From Myxococcales bacterium (lineage in GTDB: Bacteria; Myxococcota_A; Polyangia; Haliangiales; Haliangiaceae): a stretch of 64,000 bases of DNA. Below, one piece after another: positions 17,326 through 27,890 of this stretch; within the stretch, counting starts at the first letter, position 1; the number at the start of each line of letters is the position of its first letter. The position numbers and the translations under genes were made by a program. The notes under the pieces are model-generated. The model saw nothing but the letters and a program-made list of their open reading frames with translations, was not told the DNA's origin and made no database searches. The stretch lies in the NCBI GenBank assembly GCA_016717005.1, contig JADJUF010000039.1, positions 62,001 to 126,000 of the forward strand, given 5' to 3'.

Positions 17326-19301
17326 GGCTCACCTCGGCGCGACACGAACGATGGCGACGTGACCAGATCGATGATGAGGTCGCCGAGGATGTACCCGTGA
17401 TCGATGAAGCGCTGGGTCAGCGCGTCGATCTGCTCGGTGGCCTCGATCCGGAACGGCGACCGGCCGGTGTACGTGTAGAGCTTCTCGACCATGCACCGGT
17501 AGACCGCCGGGTTGGCGGCCAGCAACTGCGCCAGCTCGCGGCCGTCGGTGAAGGCCTCGCCGTCGGCGAGCGCGCCCGACGCGTCGATCGGGTAGCCCGC
17601 GTCCATCGTGCGGTAGCGGCCGATCGCGTCGAAGTTGTCGAGGCCGAAACCGAGCGGGTCCATGACCCGGTGGCAGCTCGCGCAGATCGGGTTGCTGACG
17701 TGGGCCTCGAGCCGGTCACGGATCGAGCCGGTCGCGGTCATGCCGTCGGGCAGGCCCTCGACCCCGGGCGGCGGCGGGCGCGGCGGCGTGCACAGCAGGT
17801 TGTCGAGGATCCACTTGCCGCGCAGCACCGGCGACGTGCGCTTGGGCCGCGAGGTCACCCGCAGGAAGCTGCCCTGCATCAGGAACCCGCGCCGCGGCGA
17901 GTCGGCCAGGGACACCCGGACCAGCTCGTCGGAGCCGACCGGCGGCAGGCCGTAGTGCTCGGCGAGGCGGTCGTTGACGAACGTGAAGTCCCCGACCAGG
18001 AACTGATCCATCGGGATGTCCTCGGTCAGGAACGCCTGGAAGTAGCGGCGGGTCTCGGCCCGCATCGCGTCCTCGAGCGCCTGGTCGTACTCGGGGAACA
18101 GCTGGTAGTCGGGGTCCTGGTCGCCGAGCGCGCGGATGAACAGCCACTGGCCGGCGAAGTTGTCGGTGAGCGCGACCGCCTTGGGATCGGCCAGCATGCG
18201 CCGGGCCTGCCGCACCAGCTCGGCGCGATCGTCGAGCGTGCCCGCGGCCGCGGCCGCGAACAGCTCGTCGTCGGGCATGCTGCTCCACAGGAAGTAGGAC
18301 AGCCGGGTCGCCAGCTCCCAGCCGGTCAGCGGGTGCGGCACCAGCGAGCCCGGCTCCGGATCGACCTCGACCCGGAACAAGAAGTGCGGCGACACCAGGG
18401 TCTGCTGCAGCGCCAGGCGCAGCCCGGCCTCGGGCGTGTCGCCGTCGGCGATCGCCACGTCGACCAGCGCCAGCAGCTGCGCGACCTCGGCCGGCGTCGG
18501 CGGCCGCCGCCACGCCCGCTGCACGAAGCCGGTGACGATCGACGCCTGGCACGCGCGGTCGGCCAGCGCCGGGCAGATCAGCACGCGGGCGCGGCGGCCG
18601 CCGTCGATGACCGGGCCGTCGAGGGGCCCCTCGACGGTGACGCCGTCGATCCACAGGTTGCGATCACCCAGCGTCGCGTCGTAGTAGTCGTTGACGAAGC
18701 CGACCGTCACCAGCGCGTTGCCGGCCGGCAGCGGCACGGTGATCGCGTAGTCGCCGGGGCTGGCCGCGACCGCGGTGACGTCGATGATCGCCGGCGGCTG
18801 GTTGGGCACCTCGATCGACAGCCGCGCCGGCTCGGGGCCGGCCTGCTGGCCGTAGGCGCGCACGGTGACGCGGTAGGTCGCGGCGATCGGCGTCGCGACG
18901 GTGATCGACGCGGTGCCGCTGGAGAAGAACAGCCAGCCGGTGCCGGACATGTTGCCGACCGAGGCGTCGCCCATGATCTCGAACGACTGCGTGGTCGACG
19001 CGGTCGGCGTCGCGAGCGTGTCGGCGATCAGCGCCTCGGCCGCGGCCTCGTACAGCTCCAGCGACAGCGGCGACAGCCGCAGCACGTCGGCGACGTTGTC
19101 GAAGCCGTAGCCGCGATCGTCGGCCGGGAAGTCGACCGCGGGCGTGAGCGTCGTGCCCAGCAGATCGCGGACGGTGTTGTTGTACTCGACGTTGTTGAGG
19201 CGGTGCAGGGTCACCCGCCCCGGATCGCCGCCGTCGCCGTCGCCCGCGCACGCGCCGACGACGAGCAGCGCGGCGACGCGCACGAGGATTGGCCAGCGCA
19301 T
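17322..19301 (-). CDS. DUF1587/DUF1595/DUF1592/DUF1588/DUF1585 multidomain lipoprotein
   Basis: 659 residues. Start at MRWPILVRV (19301); lipobox VGAC. Domains in order, by family knowledge: DUF1587 (RLNNVEYNNTVRDLLG with DDRGYGFDN); a carbohydrate-binding-like beta insert (around 120-210); DUF1595 (RRPPTPAEVAQLLALVD); DUF1592 (FLFRVEVDPEPG, ATRLSYFLWSSMPDDELF); DUF1588 (FTFVNDRLAEHYGL and ICASCHRVMDPLGFGLDNFD, with a CXXCH motif); and DUF1585 (MVEKLYTYTGR). The CXXCH suggests a bound heme c. Coupled to the DUF1552 gene. Role unknown; the pair faces the heme lipoprotein/barrel operon end to end. Confidence 0.88.
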   Translation of the reverse strand: MRWPILVRVAALLVVGACAGDGDGGDPGRVTLHRLNNVEYNNTVRDLLGTTLTPAVDFPADDRGYGFDNVADVLRLSPLSLELYEAAAEALIADTLATPTASTTQSFEIMGDASVGNMSGTGWLFFSSGTASITVATPIAATYRVTVRAYGQQAGPEPARLSIEVPNQPPAIIDVTAVAASPGDYAITVPLPAGNALVTVGFVNDYYDATLGDRNLWIDGVTVEGPLDGPVIDGGRRARVLICPALADRACQASIVTGFVQRAWRRPPTPAEVAQLLALVDVAIADGDTPEAGLRLALQQTLVSPHFLFRVEVDPEPGSLVPHPLTGWELATRLSYFLWSSMPDDELFAAAAAGTLDDRAELVRQARRMLADPKAVALTDNFAGQWLFIRALGDQDPDYQLFPEYDQALEDAMRAETRRYFQAFLTEDIPMDQFLVGDFTFVNDRLAEHYGLPPVGSDELVRVSLADSPRRGFLMQGSFLRVTSRPKRTSPVLRGKWILDNLLCTPPRPPPPGVEGLPDGMTATGSIRDRLEAHVSNPICASCHRVMDPLGFGLDNFDAIGRYRTMDAGYPIDASGALADGEAFTDGRELAQLLAANPAVYRCMVEKLYTYTGRSPFRIEATEQIDALTQRFIDHGYILGDLIIDLVTSPSFVSRRGEP

Positions 19302-19368
19302 CGCGCGAGGGTATCGCACCGCGCGCGCCCGCGGGCGCCGAAACACCGTCGACGTGGTCGAACCGCGA

Positions 19369-20532
19369 TCAGCGGTTGCGCCCGATGTGAGCTAGCTCGC
19401 CAGTCCGGAACCGCCGCCAGGTGATCGCCTGGGCCGTGCCCAGGACCGCGGCGGCGCCGCCGAGCAGCGCCGCGCCCGGCAGCGCGCCCCCGACGCCGCA
19501 CGCGACCGCGACCACCGCGATCGCCGCGAGCCGCTCGGGCGCCATCCGCTTGACCGCCCGGAGCTGGATGTGGAGGTAGGCGCCGATCAGCAGCGCCACC
19601 GACGACGCCAGCAGCCAGCGATCGGCCACGCCCAGCGGGTCGTGCGGGTGCTTGACGTGCTTGGCGACGACGGCGTAGGCGATCAGCGCGGCCACGATCG
19701 GGTAGTGGCCGAGCGTCATCAGGTCCCGCGCCAGCACGCCCCGGCGCGCGCCCTGCGCCGTCAGCAACACGTGCTCGACCACCTCGGGGATGAACGCGAA
19801 GTACGTCCACCAGATCACGCACGCGCCGGCGACCGCGACCCCGACGCCCAGCAGCGTCGTGCCGTCGAGGCCGAGGTCGGTCGCGGTGGCGCCGACCGCC
19901 ACCAGCACCTCGCCCAGCGCGATGATCACGAACAGCGCGTGGCGCTCGGCGAAGTGGCCGGGGTTGAGCGTCCACGCGCCCGAGGCCCCGCGCAGCGCGG
20001 CGACCAGGTAGGCCAGCCCCCCGCCGGCCCACGCGATCGGGCGGGCGTCGCCGTCGAGGAAGCCGCCGATCAGCACCAGCGCCGGCGCGATCGACGCCAC
20101 CGAGGCGTAGGCCAGGAACGCCCGGCGGGTGTCCGGCGCCTTGACCGCGTCGGCGCCCTGCATCGCCAGCACCAGCCACTGCACGACGAGGTAGCTGACG
20201 CCGAACCAGCGGCCGCCGGCGCCGAACGCGGTCGGCAGCGCGATCGCCATGACCAGCGCGGCCGGGATCGTCGCGAGCACCAGCAGGCGCGTCGCCGCGC
20301 GCTCCTGCAGATCGACCGCGGCGCCGGCCCACGTGTACTGCGACCACAGCCACCACACCAGCAGCGCCAGCAGCGCCGCGCGGCCGGCCCCGGCGATCGT
20401 CAGATCGTGGGCGAGCAGCCCGGTGATCTGGGTGACCGAGAACACGAACACCAGGTCGAGGAACAGCTCGAGGTTGGTGGCGTGGCGCTCTTCGTCGACC
20501 GGGTCCAGCGCGGCGGGCGAGGGCTCGTGCAT
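19369..20532 (-). CDS. Low-temperature-requirement A (LtrA)-like membrane protein
   Basis: 387 residues. The N-terminus ERHATNLELFLDLVFVFSVTQ is the LtrA family signature. It is followed by about ten hydrophobic segments, and FAERHALFVIIALGEVLVAVGA is the second diagnostic block. Predicted integral inner-membrane protein; LtrA was named for growth of Listeria at low temperature, but its biochemical role is unknown. The leader region just upstream contains a decayed copy of the structured repeat family. Confidence 0.88.
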   Translation of the reverse strand: MHEPSPAALDPVDEERHATNLELFLDLVFVFSVTQITGLLAHDLTIAGAGRAALLALLVWWLWSQYTWAGAAVDLQERAATRLLVLATIPAALVMAIALPTAFGAGGRWFGVSYLVVQWLVLAMQGADAVKAPDTRRAFLAYASVASIAPALVLIGGFLDGDARPIAWAGGGLAYLVAALRGASGAWTLNPGHFAERHALFVIIALGEVLVAVGATATDLGLDGTTLLGVGVAVAGACVIWWTYFAFIPEVVEHVLLTAQGARRGVLARDLMTLGHYPIVAALIAYAVVAKHVKHPHDPLGVADRWLLASSVALLIGAYLHIQLRAVKRMAPERLAAIAVVAVACGVGGALPGAALLGGAAAVLGTAQAITWRRFRTGELAHIGRNR

Positions 20533-20548
20533 CGCGCCCACGTTAGCG

Positions 20549-20686
20549 CAGAGCGCTTCGCCTTTTCGGTCGAGCGCAGGTCGACGCGCGATCGGGGCTC
20601 GCCCCTCGGGGTCCATCGGGCGAGACCGCGGACCATGGCGCGCCCCAGCACCCGCCTGAGCGCGGCGACAGGCCCCCCGGAAACAG
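20549..20686 (-). repeat. Structured 3' repeat, decayed copy E (type 2)
   Basis: Read on the minus strand, this begins CTGTTTCCGGGGGGCCTGTCGCC 14 bases after the PilZ-protein stop (shown here only to mark the match with the GAGTTTC/GCCTGTCGCC start of other copies). It continues CAGGCGGGTGCTGGGG and GGTCCGCGG, matching copies at 25141 and 48678. It ends CTCGACCGAAAAGG then GCGCTCTG, like the other copies. Pairing is partly lost, so it is a degenerate member. Confidence 0.6.
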
Positions 20687-20699
20687 GGCGCGCGCGGCG

Positions 20700-22367
20700 C
20701 TACCCGATCCCGACCGCGAGCAGGCGATCGACGACGAGCCGGGCGCGGCTGACCTCGCCGCGCAGGGTGATGCACGGCACCTGGTGCGCGCTGAACATCT
20801 GCTCGAGCCAGCCAGCGGCGACGCCCTGGGCCAGCAGGCTGTCGTCGATCACCGCCGCGTCGGGGAGCGAGCCGCGCTCGGCCGCGCGCAACAGCGAGCC
20901 CGGGTCCGAGCACGCCGCCACCGCGTAGCCGGCGTCGGCCAGCACCCGGGTGATGGCCTCGAGCCGCGGCAAGGACGCGCCGACCACCACCGTCCGGGTC
21001 GTGCGCCGCTCGACCCGCGCCAGGAACCGGGTCCAGCGCACGCGATCGCCCTCGGACATCTCGGTGATCAGCAGGCCCGCGCCCGGGGCCAGGCCGCGGG
21101 CCTCGGCGGCGCCGGTCGTGACCACGCGGGTGACCTTCGCCACCAGGTCGATCGGCGGATCGCCCACGTCGACCGGCACGGTCACGCCGAGCGTGGCGTC
21201 GATGGGCAGGCTCGGCGCCGCCACGAACAGCCCGCCGGCCGAGACGTCGAGCGCGTCGACGTGGCTGGGGTGGGCGCCGCGCAGCGCCACCGCCCAGCGC
21301 ACCGGGAACCGCATGCTCGCCCGCGGCGGCGGCGGCTTGATCACCACGCCCCGGGCGCGCGCGTCCTGCAACAGCTCGAGCAGGCGGGTCCGCGCCGCGC
21401 ACGGCTCGGGCGCGAACCGGACGGCGAAGCCCGACGACCCGGTCGCCGAGGCGTCGCGCGCCGAGGTCACGTGGTAGACGGTGCCGCGCACCAGCGCCGA
21501 GCGCTCGTCGAGATCGAGCGCGACGTAGACCTCGTCGCTCAGGCGCGGCGGCGCGCCGGTGACCAGGTACGCGCCCTTGGCCGACAGCGCGCGCAGCCGC
21601 GCCGGGGACCACTGCCCGCCGCGCAGGAACCGGACCGCGACGGTGTTGGTGCGGTCGGCCTCGCTCGCCGGCCGCGGCGGCGCCGGCAGCGCGTCGGGCG
21701 CGCGCAGGTTGACGGTCGGCGCCCGGGCGCGCTCGTGGCTGCGCGCCACTGGCAGCGCCTTGCGGACGTCGGCCAGCGACGGCATCGCCGGCACCTCGAC
21801 CTCGTGGCCGGGCTCGCGGATCGCGCCGAGCCCGAGCGCCGTCGCCCGGGTCGGATCGCCGCGCCCCACCGGCGGCGTCGGCGGCAGCGGCGGGGGTGGC
21901 GTGCCCCGCGCGACCTCGCCCGCGGGCGGCGGCGCGAGCGTCGCTTCGGTGACCGCCGCCGCGGGGCCGGTGCCGCGCGCGCCCGCTTTCGGGGTCTGAC
22001 TCCGCCACCGCAGCGCGGTCATCGCCGCGGCGATCCCGGCGCAGCCCGTCGCGACCTGCTCGTAGCTCGCCAGGTAGCTCCCGTAGAACGCCCGCCGATC
22101 GCCCTCGCTCATGCGCGCCGGGTCGATCACCGCGACGCCGCTGGCCACGACCCGGCCGATCCACCGCCCGCGATCGCTGCCGCTGCGCAGCCCGACGCCG
22201 ACCAGCGCGACGTCGCTCGCGGCCCGGAAGTACAGGTCGACCTCGGCGACCGCGGGATCGTCGAAGCGCTCCCACGCCCGGGTCAACGCCTGCCCGCGTG
22301 CGCTGTCGACGACAAGGAAGATCGCGCGGGCTGACTCCATCTTGCTGCGCTTATGAGCAGCTCCCAT
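20700..22367 (-). CDS. Double-PilZ protein with a C-terminal receiver-like domain
   Basis: 555 residues from the ATG at 22367, chosen because GAGAGGG lies 6 bases upstream (an ATG at 22340 is the alternative). Residues about 1-120 form an unknown domain. A Pro-rich linker (about 140-240) follows. PilZ-like domain 1 is at about 243-335 (VAVRFLRGGQWSPARLRALSAKGAYLVT). PilZ domain 2 is at about 355-450 (RFPVRWAVALRG...DVSAGGLFVAA, with the D/NxSxxG core). About 460-555 is a receiver-fold remnant (TVVVGASLPRLEAITRVLADAGY; PDAAVIDDSLL). PilZ domains bind c-di-GMP, but the RxxxR arm is weak here. Divergent from lon. Confidence 0.7.
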   Translation of the reverse strand: MGAAHKRSKMESARAIFLVVDSARGQALTRAWERFDDPAVAEVDLYFRAASDVALVGVGLRSGSDRGRWIGRVVASGVAVIDPARMSEGDRRAFYGSYLASYEQVATGCAGIAAAMTALRWRSQTPKAGARGTGPAAAVTEATLAPPPAGEVARGTPPPPLPPTPPVGRGDPTRATALGLGAIREPGHEVEVPAMPSLADVRKALPVARSHERARAPTVNLRAPDALPAPPRPASEADRTNTVAVRFLRGGQWSPARLRALSAKGAYLVTGAPPRLSDEVYVALDLDERSALVRGTVYHVTSARDASATGSSGFAVRFAPEPCAARTRLLELLQDARARGVVIKPPPPRASMRFPVRWAVALRGAHPSHVDALDVSAGGLFVAAPSLPIDATLGVTVPVDVGDPPIDLVAKVTRVVTTGAAEARGLAPGAGLLITEMSEGDRVRWTRFLARVERRTTRTVVVGASLPRLEAITRVLADAGYAVAACSDPGSLLRAAERGSLPDAAVIDDSLLAQGVAAGWLEQMFSAHQVPCITLRGEVSRARLVVDRLLAVGIG

Positions 22368-22394
22368 ACCGACCCTCTCAAGCGTAAGCCCACG

Positions 22395-22418
22395 TGCGCA
22401 CTGGCTCCTGAGTGTGCA
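22395..22418. promoter_or_regulatory. Imperfect 8-bp inverted repeat in the lon/PilZ intergenic region
   Basis: TGCGCACT and AGTGTGCA pair over 8 positions with one G-T mismatch and an 8-base spacer. It sits 28 bases upstream of the PilZ-gene ATG on the minus strand. Possible operator; regulator unknown. Confidence 0.35.
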
Positions 22419-22477
22419 TGATCGTTCGCCCCGCGACGCCACCCCATCGGGAGGATCGCGGCATCGGCACCACAGCG

Positions 22478-22499
22478 GGCGTGGTATTCCCACCACGCC
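22478..22499. promoter_or_regulatory. Perfect 8-bp inverted repeat upstream of lon
   Basis: GGCGTGGT and ACCACGCC flank ATTCCC, giving a 22-bp palindromic site about 100 bases before the lon ATG. Either a regulator operator or a hairpin in the leader. It does not match CIRCE or HAIR consensus sequences that I know. Confidence 0.45.
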
Positions 22500-22599
22500 T
22501 GCAAGGAACCAGGATTCTTGATGTTCGGGAGCGACGACCTGTCCCCACATGCCCGAACGCGAACTTGCCTCCCCCGTCCGGCGGCATAGAGTAGGCGCA

Positions 22600-25017
<2,418 letters not shown>

Positions 25018-25020
<3 letters not shown>

Positions 25021-25140
25021 GCTTCAGAGGGTTCGTCGCCGAACCCTCCCCCGTCGGGGGCAAGCCCCGACAGGGCCCCCACCCAAGACGCGAGACTCCC
25101 GGCGCGCGGCTCGGTGCTCGACCGAGAAACTTACAAGCAC
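25018..25140 (+). repeat. Structured 3' repeat, copy A1 (type 1)
   Basis: Begins with the TGA of lon (TGAGCTTC). Hairpin 1 at 25027-25048: GAGGGTTCG, loop TCGC, CGAACCCTC (9 bp). Hairpin 2: GTCGGGG, loop GCAAG, CCCCGAC. The conserved block GACGCGAGACTCCCGGCGCG follows, then hairpin 3: CTCGGT, loop GCTCG, ACCGAG. Ends GAAACTTACAAGCAC, directly joined to copy A2. Confidence 0.85.
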
Positions 25141-25308
25141 TGAGCTTCAGAGGGTTCGTCGCCGAACCCAGGCAGGTGCAGGGGGTGCGCGGAGGTCCGA
25201 GGTCGCGCCCGGACCACGGCGGTAGCTCGGGTCGAGCTCCGGTGAGCCGCCCCTCGGCGACGCGAGACTCCCGGCGCGTGGACCGGTACGCGACCGAAGC
25301 GTGACAGC
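25141..25308 (+). repeat. Structured 3' repeat, copy A2 (type 2, longer)
   Basis: Starts TGAGCTTCAGAGG like A1 and keeps hairpin 1 (GGGTTCG, TCGC, CGAACCC). It then carries the type-2 insert (CCCAGGCAGGTGCAGGGG...GGTCCGAGG) before the shared block GACGCGAGACTCCCGGCGCG and a terminal CGGTACGCGACCGAAG hairpin. The 325 bp between lon and the next gene consist essentially of copies A1 and A2. Confidence 0.8.
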
Positions 25309-25345
25309 GCTGCCGCGGCGGCCGGCGCGCCCTGGCGCGGCCGGC

Positions 25346-26311
25346 TCAGGCGATGATCAGCGACAGCAGGAAGGCGACGTAGCCGAGCACGAGCACGGTC
25401 GCGGCCAGCCGCCCGAACTTCGGGCGCAGCGCCATCACCGCGACCGCGAACAGCGTGAGCGCGCCGAGGACGATCAGGTCGCCGGCGACCGTGCCCAGCG
25501 GCGCGCCGATCGGGCCGACCAGCCCGGCGGCGCCGCCGATCAGCAGCACGTTGAAGATGTTCGAGCCCAGGACGTTGCCGATCGCGATGTCCGAGTGGCC
25601 GCGCGAGGCGGCGACCAGCGACGTCGCCAGCTCGGGCAGCGAGGTGCCGACCGCGACGATCGTCAGGCCGATCAGGCGATCGCTCATGCCGGCGTCCCGG
25701 GCCAGGCCGGTCGCGCCGCGCACGAGCAGATCGCCGCCGACGATCAACAGGCCCAGGCCGACCAGGGCCCGCAGCGCCATGCGCTTGCGCGAGGTCCGGT
25801 GCGGGAGCCCGCCGGCCGACTCGGCCGCGTCGGTCAACGCGCTGGCGTCGATCACCGAGCCGATGTTCGCCGACCGGATCATCCACAGCGAGTAGCCGAC
25901 CGCCAGCGCGACCAGCGCGCCGGCCTCCCACCGCGCGATCTCGCCGTCGAGCAGCACGATCGGCAAGAGCGCGGTGGCGCCGACCAGCACCGGCAGCTCG
26001 CGCCGGGCCAGCGTGCGATCGATCATCGGCGGCAGGATCAGCGCGGTCATGCCGAGGATCAGGCCGAGGTTGGCGATGTTCGAGCCGATCACGTTGCCGA
26101 GCGCGATCGCGCCCTGGCCGGTGGCGGCCGCGCGCACCCCGACGACCAGCTCGGGCGCGGACGTGCCGTAGGCGACGACGGTCAGGCCGACCAGCAGCGC
26201 CGACAGCCCGTACGACCGCGCCAGGCCCGCGGCGCCAGCCACCAGCCACTCGGCGCCGAAGTACAGCAGGGCCAGGCCCGCCAGGAGGAACACCACATCC
26301 ATGGGCGTCAT
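25346..26311 (-). CDS. Na+/Ca2+ exchanger family membrane protein (CaCA, YrbG-like)
   Basis: 321 residues. Two homologous halves, each with the alpha-repeat that forms the ion pathway: GTSAPELVVGVRAAATGQGA with GNVIGSNIANLGL, and GTSLPELATSLVAASRGHSD with GNVLGSNIFNVLL. The Glu in each (G/PE) binds cation. About ten membrane segments predicted. Exchanges Na+ (perhaps H+ or K+) for Ca2+ across the inner membrane. I place the start at the ATG at 26311 (MTPMDVV); the ATG at 26302 is equally possible. A 96-bp direct repeat lies just upstream. Confidence 0.9.
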   Translation of the reverse strand: MTPMDVVFLLAGLALLYFGAEWLVAGAAGLARSYGLSALLVGLTVVAYGTSAPELVVGVRAAATGQGAIALGNVIGSNIANLGLILGMTALILPPMIDRTLARRELPVLVGATALLPIVLLDGEIARWEAGALVALAVGYSLWMIRSANIGSVIDASALTDAAESAGGLPHRTSRKRMALRALVGLGLLIVGGDLLVRGATGLARDAGMSDRLIGLTIVAVGTSLPELATSLVAASRGHSDIAIGNVLGSNIFNVLLIGGAAGLVGPIGAPLGTVAGDLIVLGALTLFAVAVMALRPKFGRLAATVLVLGYVAFLLSLIIA

Positions 26312-26342
26312 CAATTACCACTGGCCCCGACCCCCGCTCGCG

Positions 26343-26501
26343 CGATCGGACGACGACCGACCGATTTTTCGAGGCCGCCGGCGATCGGCCGGGCCCCGAC
26401 GGTCGACCGCCCCTCGACGCCGCGGGCCGTGATCGGCGCGACCGGACGACGACCGACCGATCATGCGACGCCGCCGGCGATCGGCCGGGCCCCGACGGTC
26501 G
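26343..26501. repeat. 63-bp direct repeat, two copies 96 bp apart
   Basis: 26343-26405 and 26439-26501 are nearly identical: both begin CGAYCGGACGACGACCGACC and end CGGGCCCCGACGGTCG. They differ in a few bases in the middle. They fill the divergent gap between the exchanger gene and the gene at 26541, so they may form a duplicated promoter or operator region. Each unit contains the GC-rich palindrome CGATCGGCCG-like core. Confidence 0.8.
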
Positions 26502-26540
26502 CGGCGGCGATCCGCGGGTCCAGGGGGTAGGATGTCGGCC

Positions 26541-27890
26541 ATGAACGCCCGCCTCGCCTCTCGCCTCGTGGTCGCGCTGGTGCTCTCGCTCGCGGTGGGG
26601 ACCGCGGCCGCGAGCGAGCCGACCGAGCGCCGCCTGTACCCCGACACCGTCGACGCCAGCTCGTTCCTGTGGGGCGACTGGAACCGGTTCATCGAGAACT
26701 ACCACCCCAACTACGTCGGCGACGACGACCCCAAGACCGCGTGGGTCGAGGGCAGCCCCGGCAGCGGCGCCGGCCAGTGGCTGCGCCTGCAGGTGACGCC
26801 GCTCGAGGGCACGACCCGGGTGCGCCTGAAGGTCAGGAACGGCTACCAGAAGTCCAAGGCGCTGTTCGCGGCCAACGCCCGGGCCAAGGACGTGGTCGTG
26901 CGGCTGCTGCCCTCGAAGGTCGAGACCAAGGCCACGCTGACCGACGTCGACGGCTGGCAGGAGCTGACGGTCGCGCAGCCCAGCGGGCCGATGCGCGCGA
27001 TCGAGCTGAAGATCGGGTCGGTCTACGAGGGCACGAAGTACCAGGACCTGTGCGTGAGCGACGTCCAGGTGTTCGCGACCGCGACCACGCCCGACAACCC
27101 GACGTTCGAGAAGAGCAAGAAGAAGGCGCTGCTGGCGTGGCGCGCCGCGCGCCTGGCCGCGGCCAAGGCCTACGGCGGCGGCAAGGTCGCGCTGCCGCTG
27201 CACCCGAGCTACCAGATCACGACCACCGATCGCGCCAACGTGTGCAGCGACTGCGATCTCGCCGACATGATCGCCGCGGCGGCCGCCGACCCCGACTTCA
27301 AGGACTGGCAGGCCGCGCTGGCGCTCGGCAAGACCGTCGTCGCTGAGCTCGACACGCTGCCCCAGGCCCAGCTCGCGCCCCGGTCCAAGACCAAGCTGCC
27401 GCTGGCCGACGGCTTCGAGCGGCCCGAGCTCGATCAGCTCGCCGGCAGCGAGGGCCCCTGGTACAGCGACCGCGTGCTGCGGCTGCCGGTCGTGACCGCC
27501 GCGGCGATCATGAACGCTGGCGATCTGCGCGTGCTCGACGTCAAGCGCACGCGCACGCCCCAGCAGTTCGCCGAGGCCAACGACCGCAGGTGCAAGAAGG
27601 ACGCGGTCTGGGTCAAGCGCCTGCCGGCGGCCCAGGCCGACGCGCCGGCCCAGGTGCGGGCGCTGGTCGTCGGCACGTGCGGCATGGTCGAGGCCCGCGA
27701 CGGCTACTACCCGACCGCCGCGCTGCAGCTGGTGATCTACGACGCCGACGGCCGCGCGGTGGTGGTCGTGAGCGGCGGGGCGATCGACGCCTACCGCTGG
27801 GCGACCGAGGACGGGCGGCCGATGATCAGCGGCGGCCACGCGCTCCTGGGCCAGGGCAGCGAGCTCGACGCGGTCAAGATCGCGCCGTGA
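26541..27890 (+). CDS. Secreted protein with an N-terminal discoidin/NADase-type glycan-binding-like domain
   Basis: 449 residues from the ATG at 26541; an ATG 9 bases upstream (MSAMNARL) is possible. Signal peptide cut near AAAS. Residues about 30-175 resemble the 'NADase-type glycan-binding' galactose-binding fold: DPKTAWVEGSPGSGAGQWL, then VRLKVRNGYQKSKALFAANAR and DLCVSDVQVF. The C-terminal 270 residues are unrecognised, with scattered Cys (ANVCSDCD, DRRCKKDA, GTCGMVEARDGYY). Extracytoplasmic. Stop overlaps the start of the pentaheme lipoprotein (GTGA), so the two may work together. Confidence 0.6.
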   Translation: MNARLASRLVVALVLSLAVGTAAASEPTERRLYPDTVDASSFLWGDWNRFIENYHPNYVGDDDPKTAWVEGSPGSGAGQWLRLQVTPLEGTTRVRLKVRNGYQKSKALFAANARAKDVVVRLLPSKVETKATLTDVDGWQELTVAQPSGPMRAIELKIGSVYEGTKYQDLCVSDVQVFATATTPDNPTFEKSKKKALLAWRAARLAAAKAYGGGKVALPLHPSYQITTTDRANVCSDCDLADMIAAAAADPDFKDWQAALALGKTVVAELDTLPQAQLAPRSKTKLPLADGFERPELDQLAGSEGPWYSDRVLRLPVVTAAAIMNAGDLRVLDVKRTRTPQQFAEANDRRCKKDAVWVKRLPAAQADAPAQVRALVVGTCGMVEARDGYYPTAALQLVIYDADGRAVVVVSGGAIDAYRWATEDGRPMISGGHALLGQGSELDAVKIAP

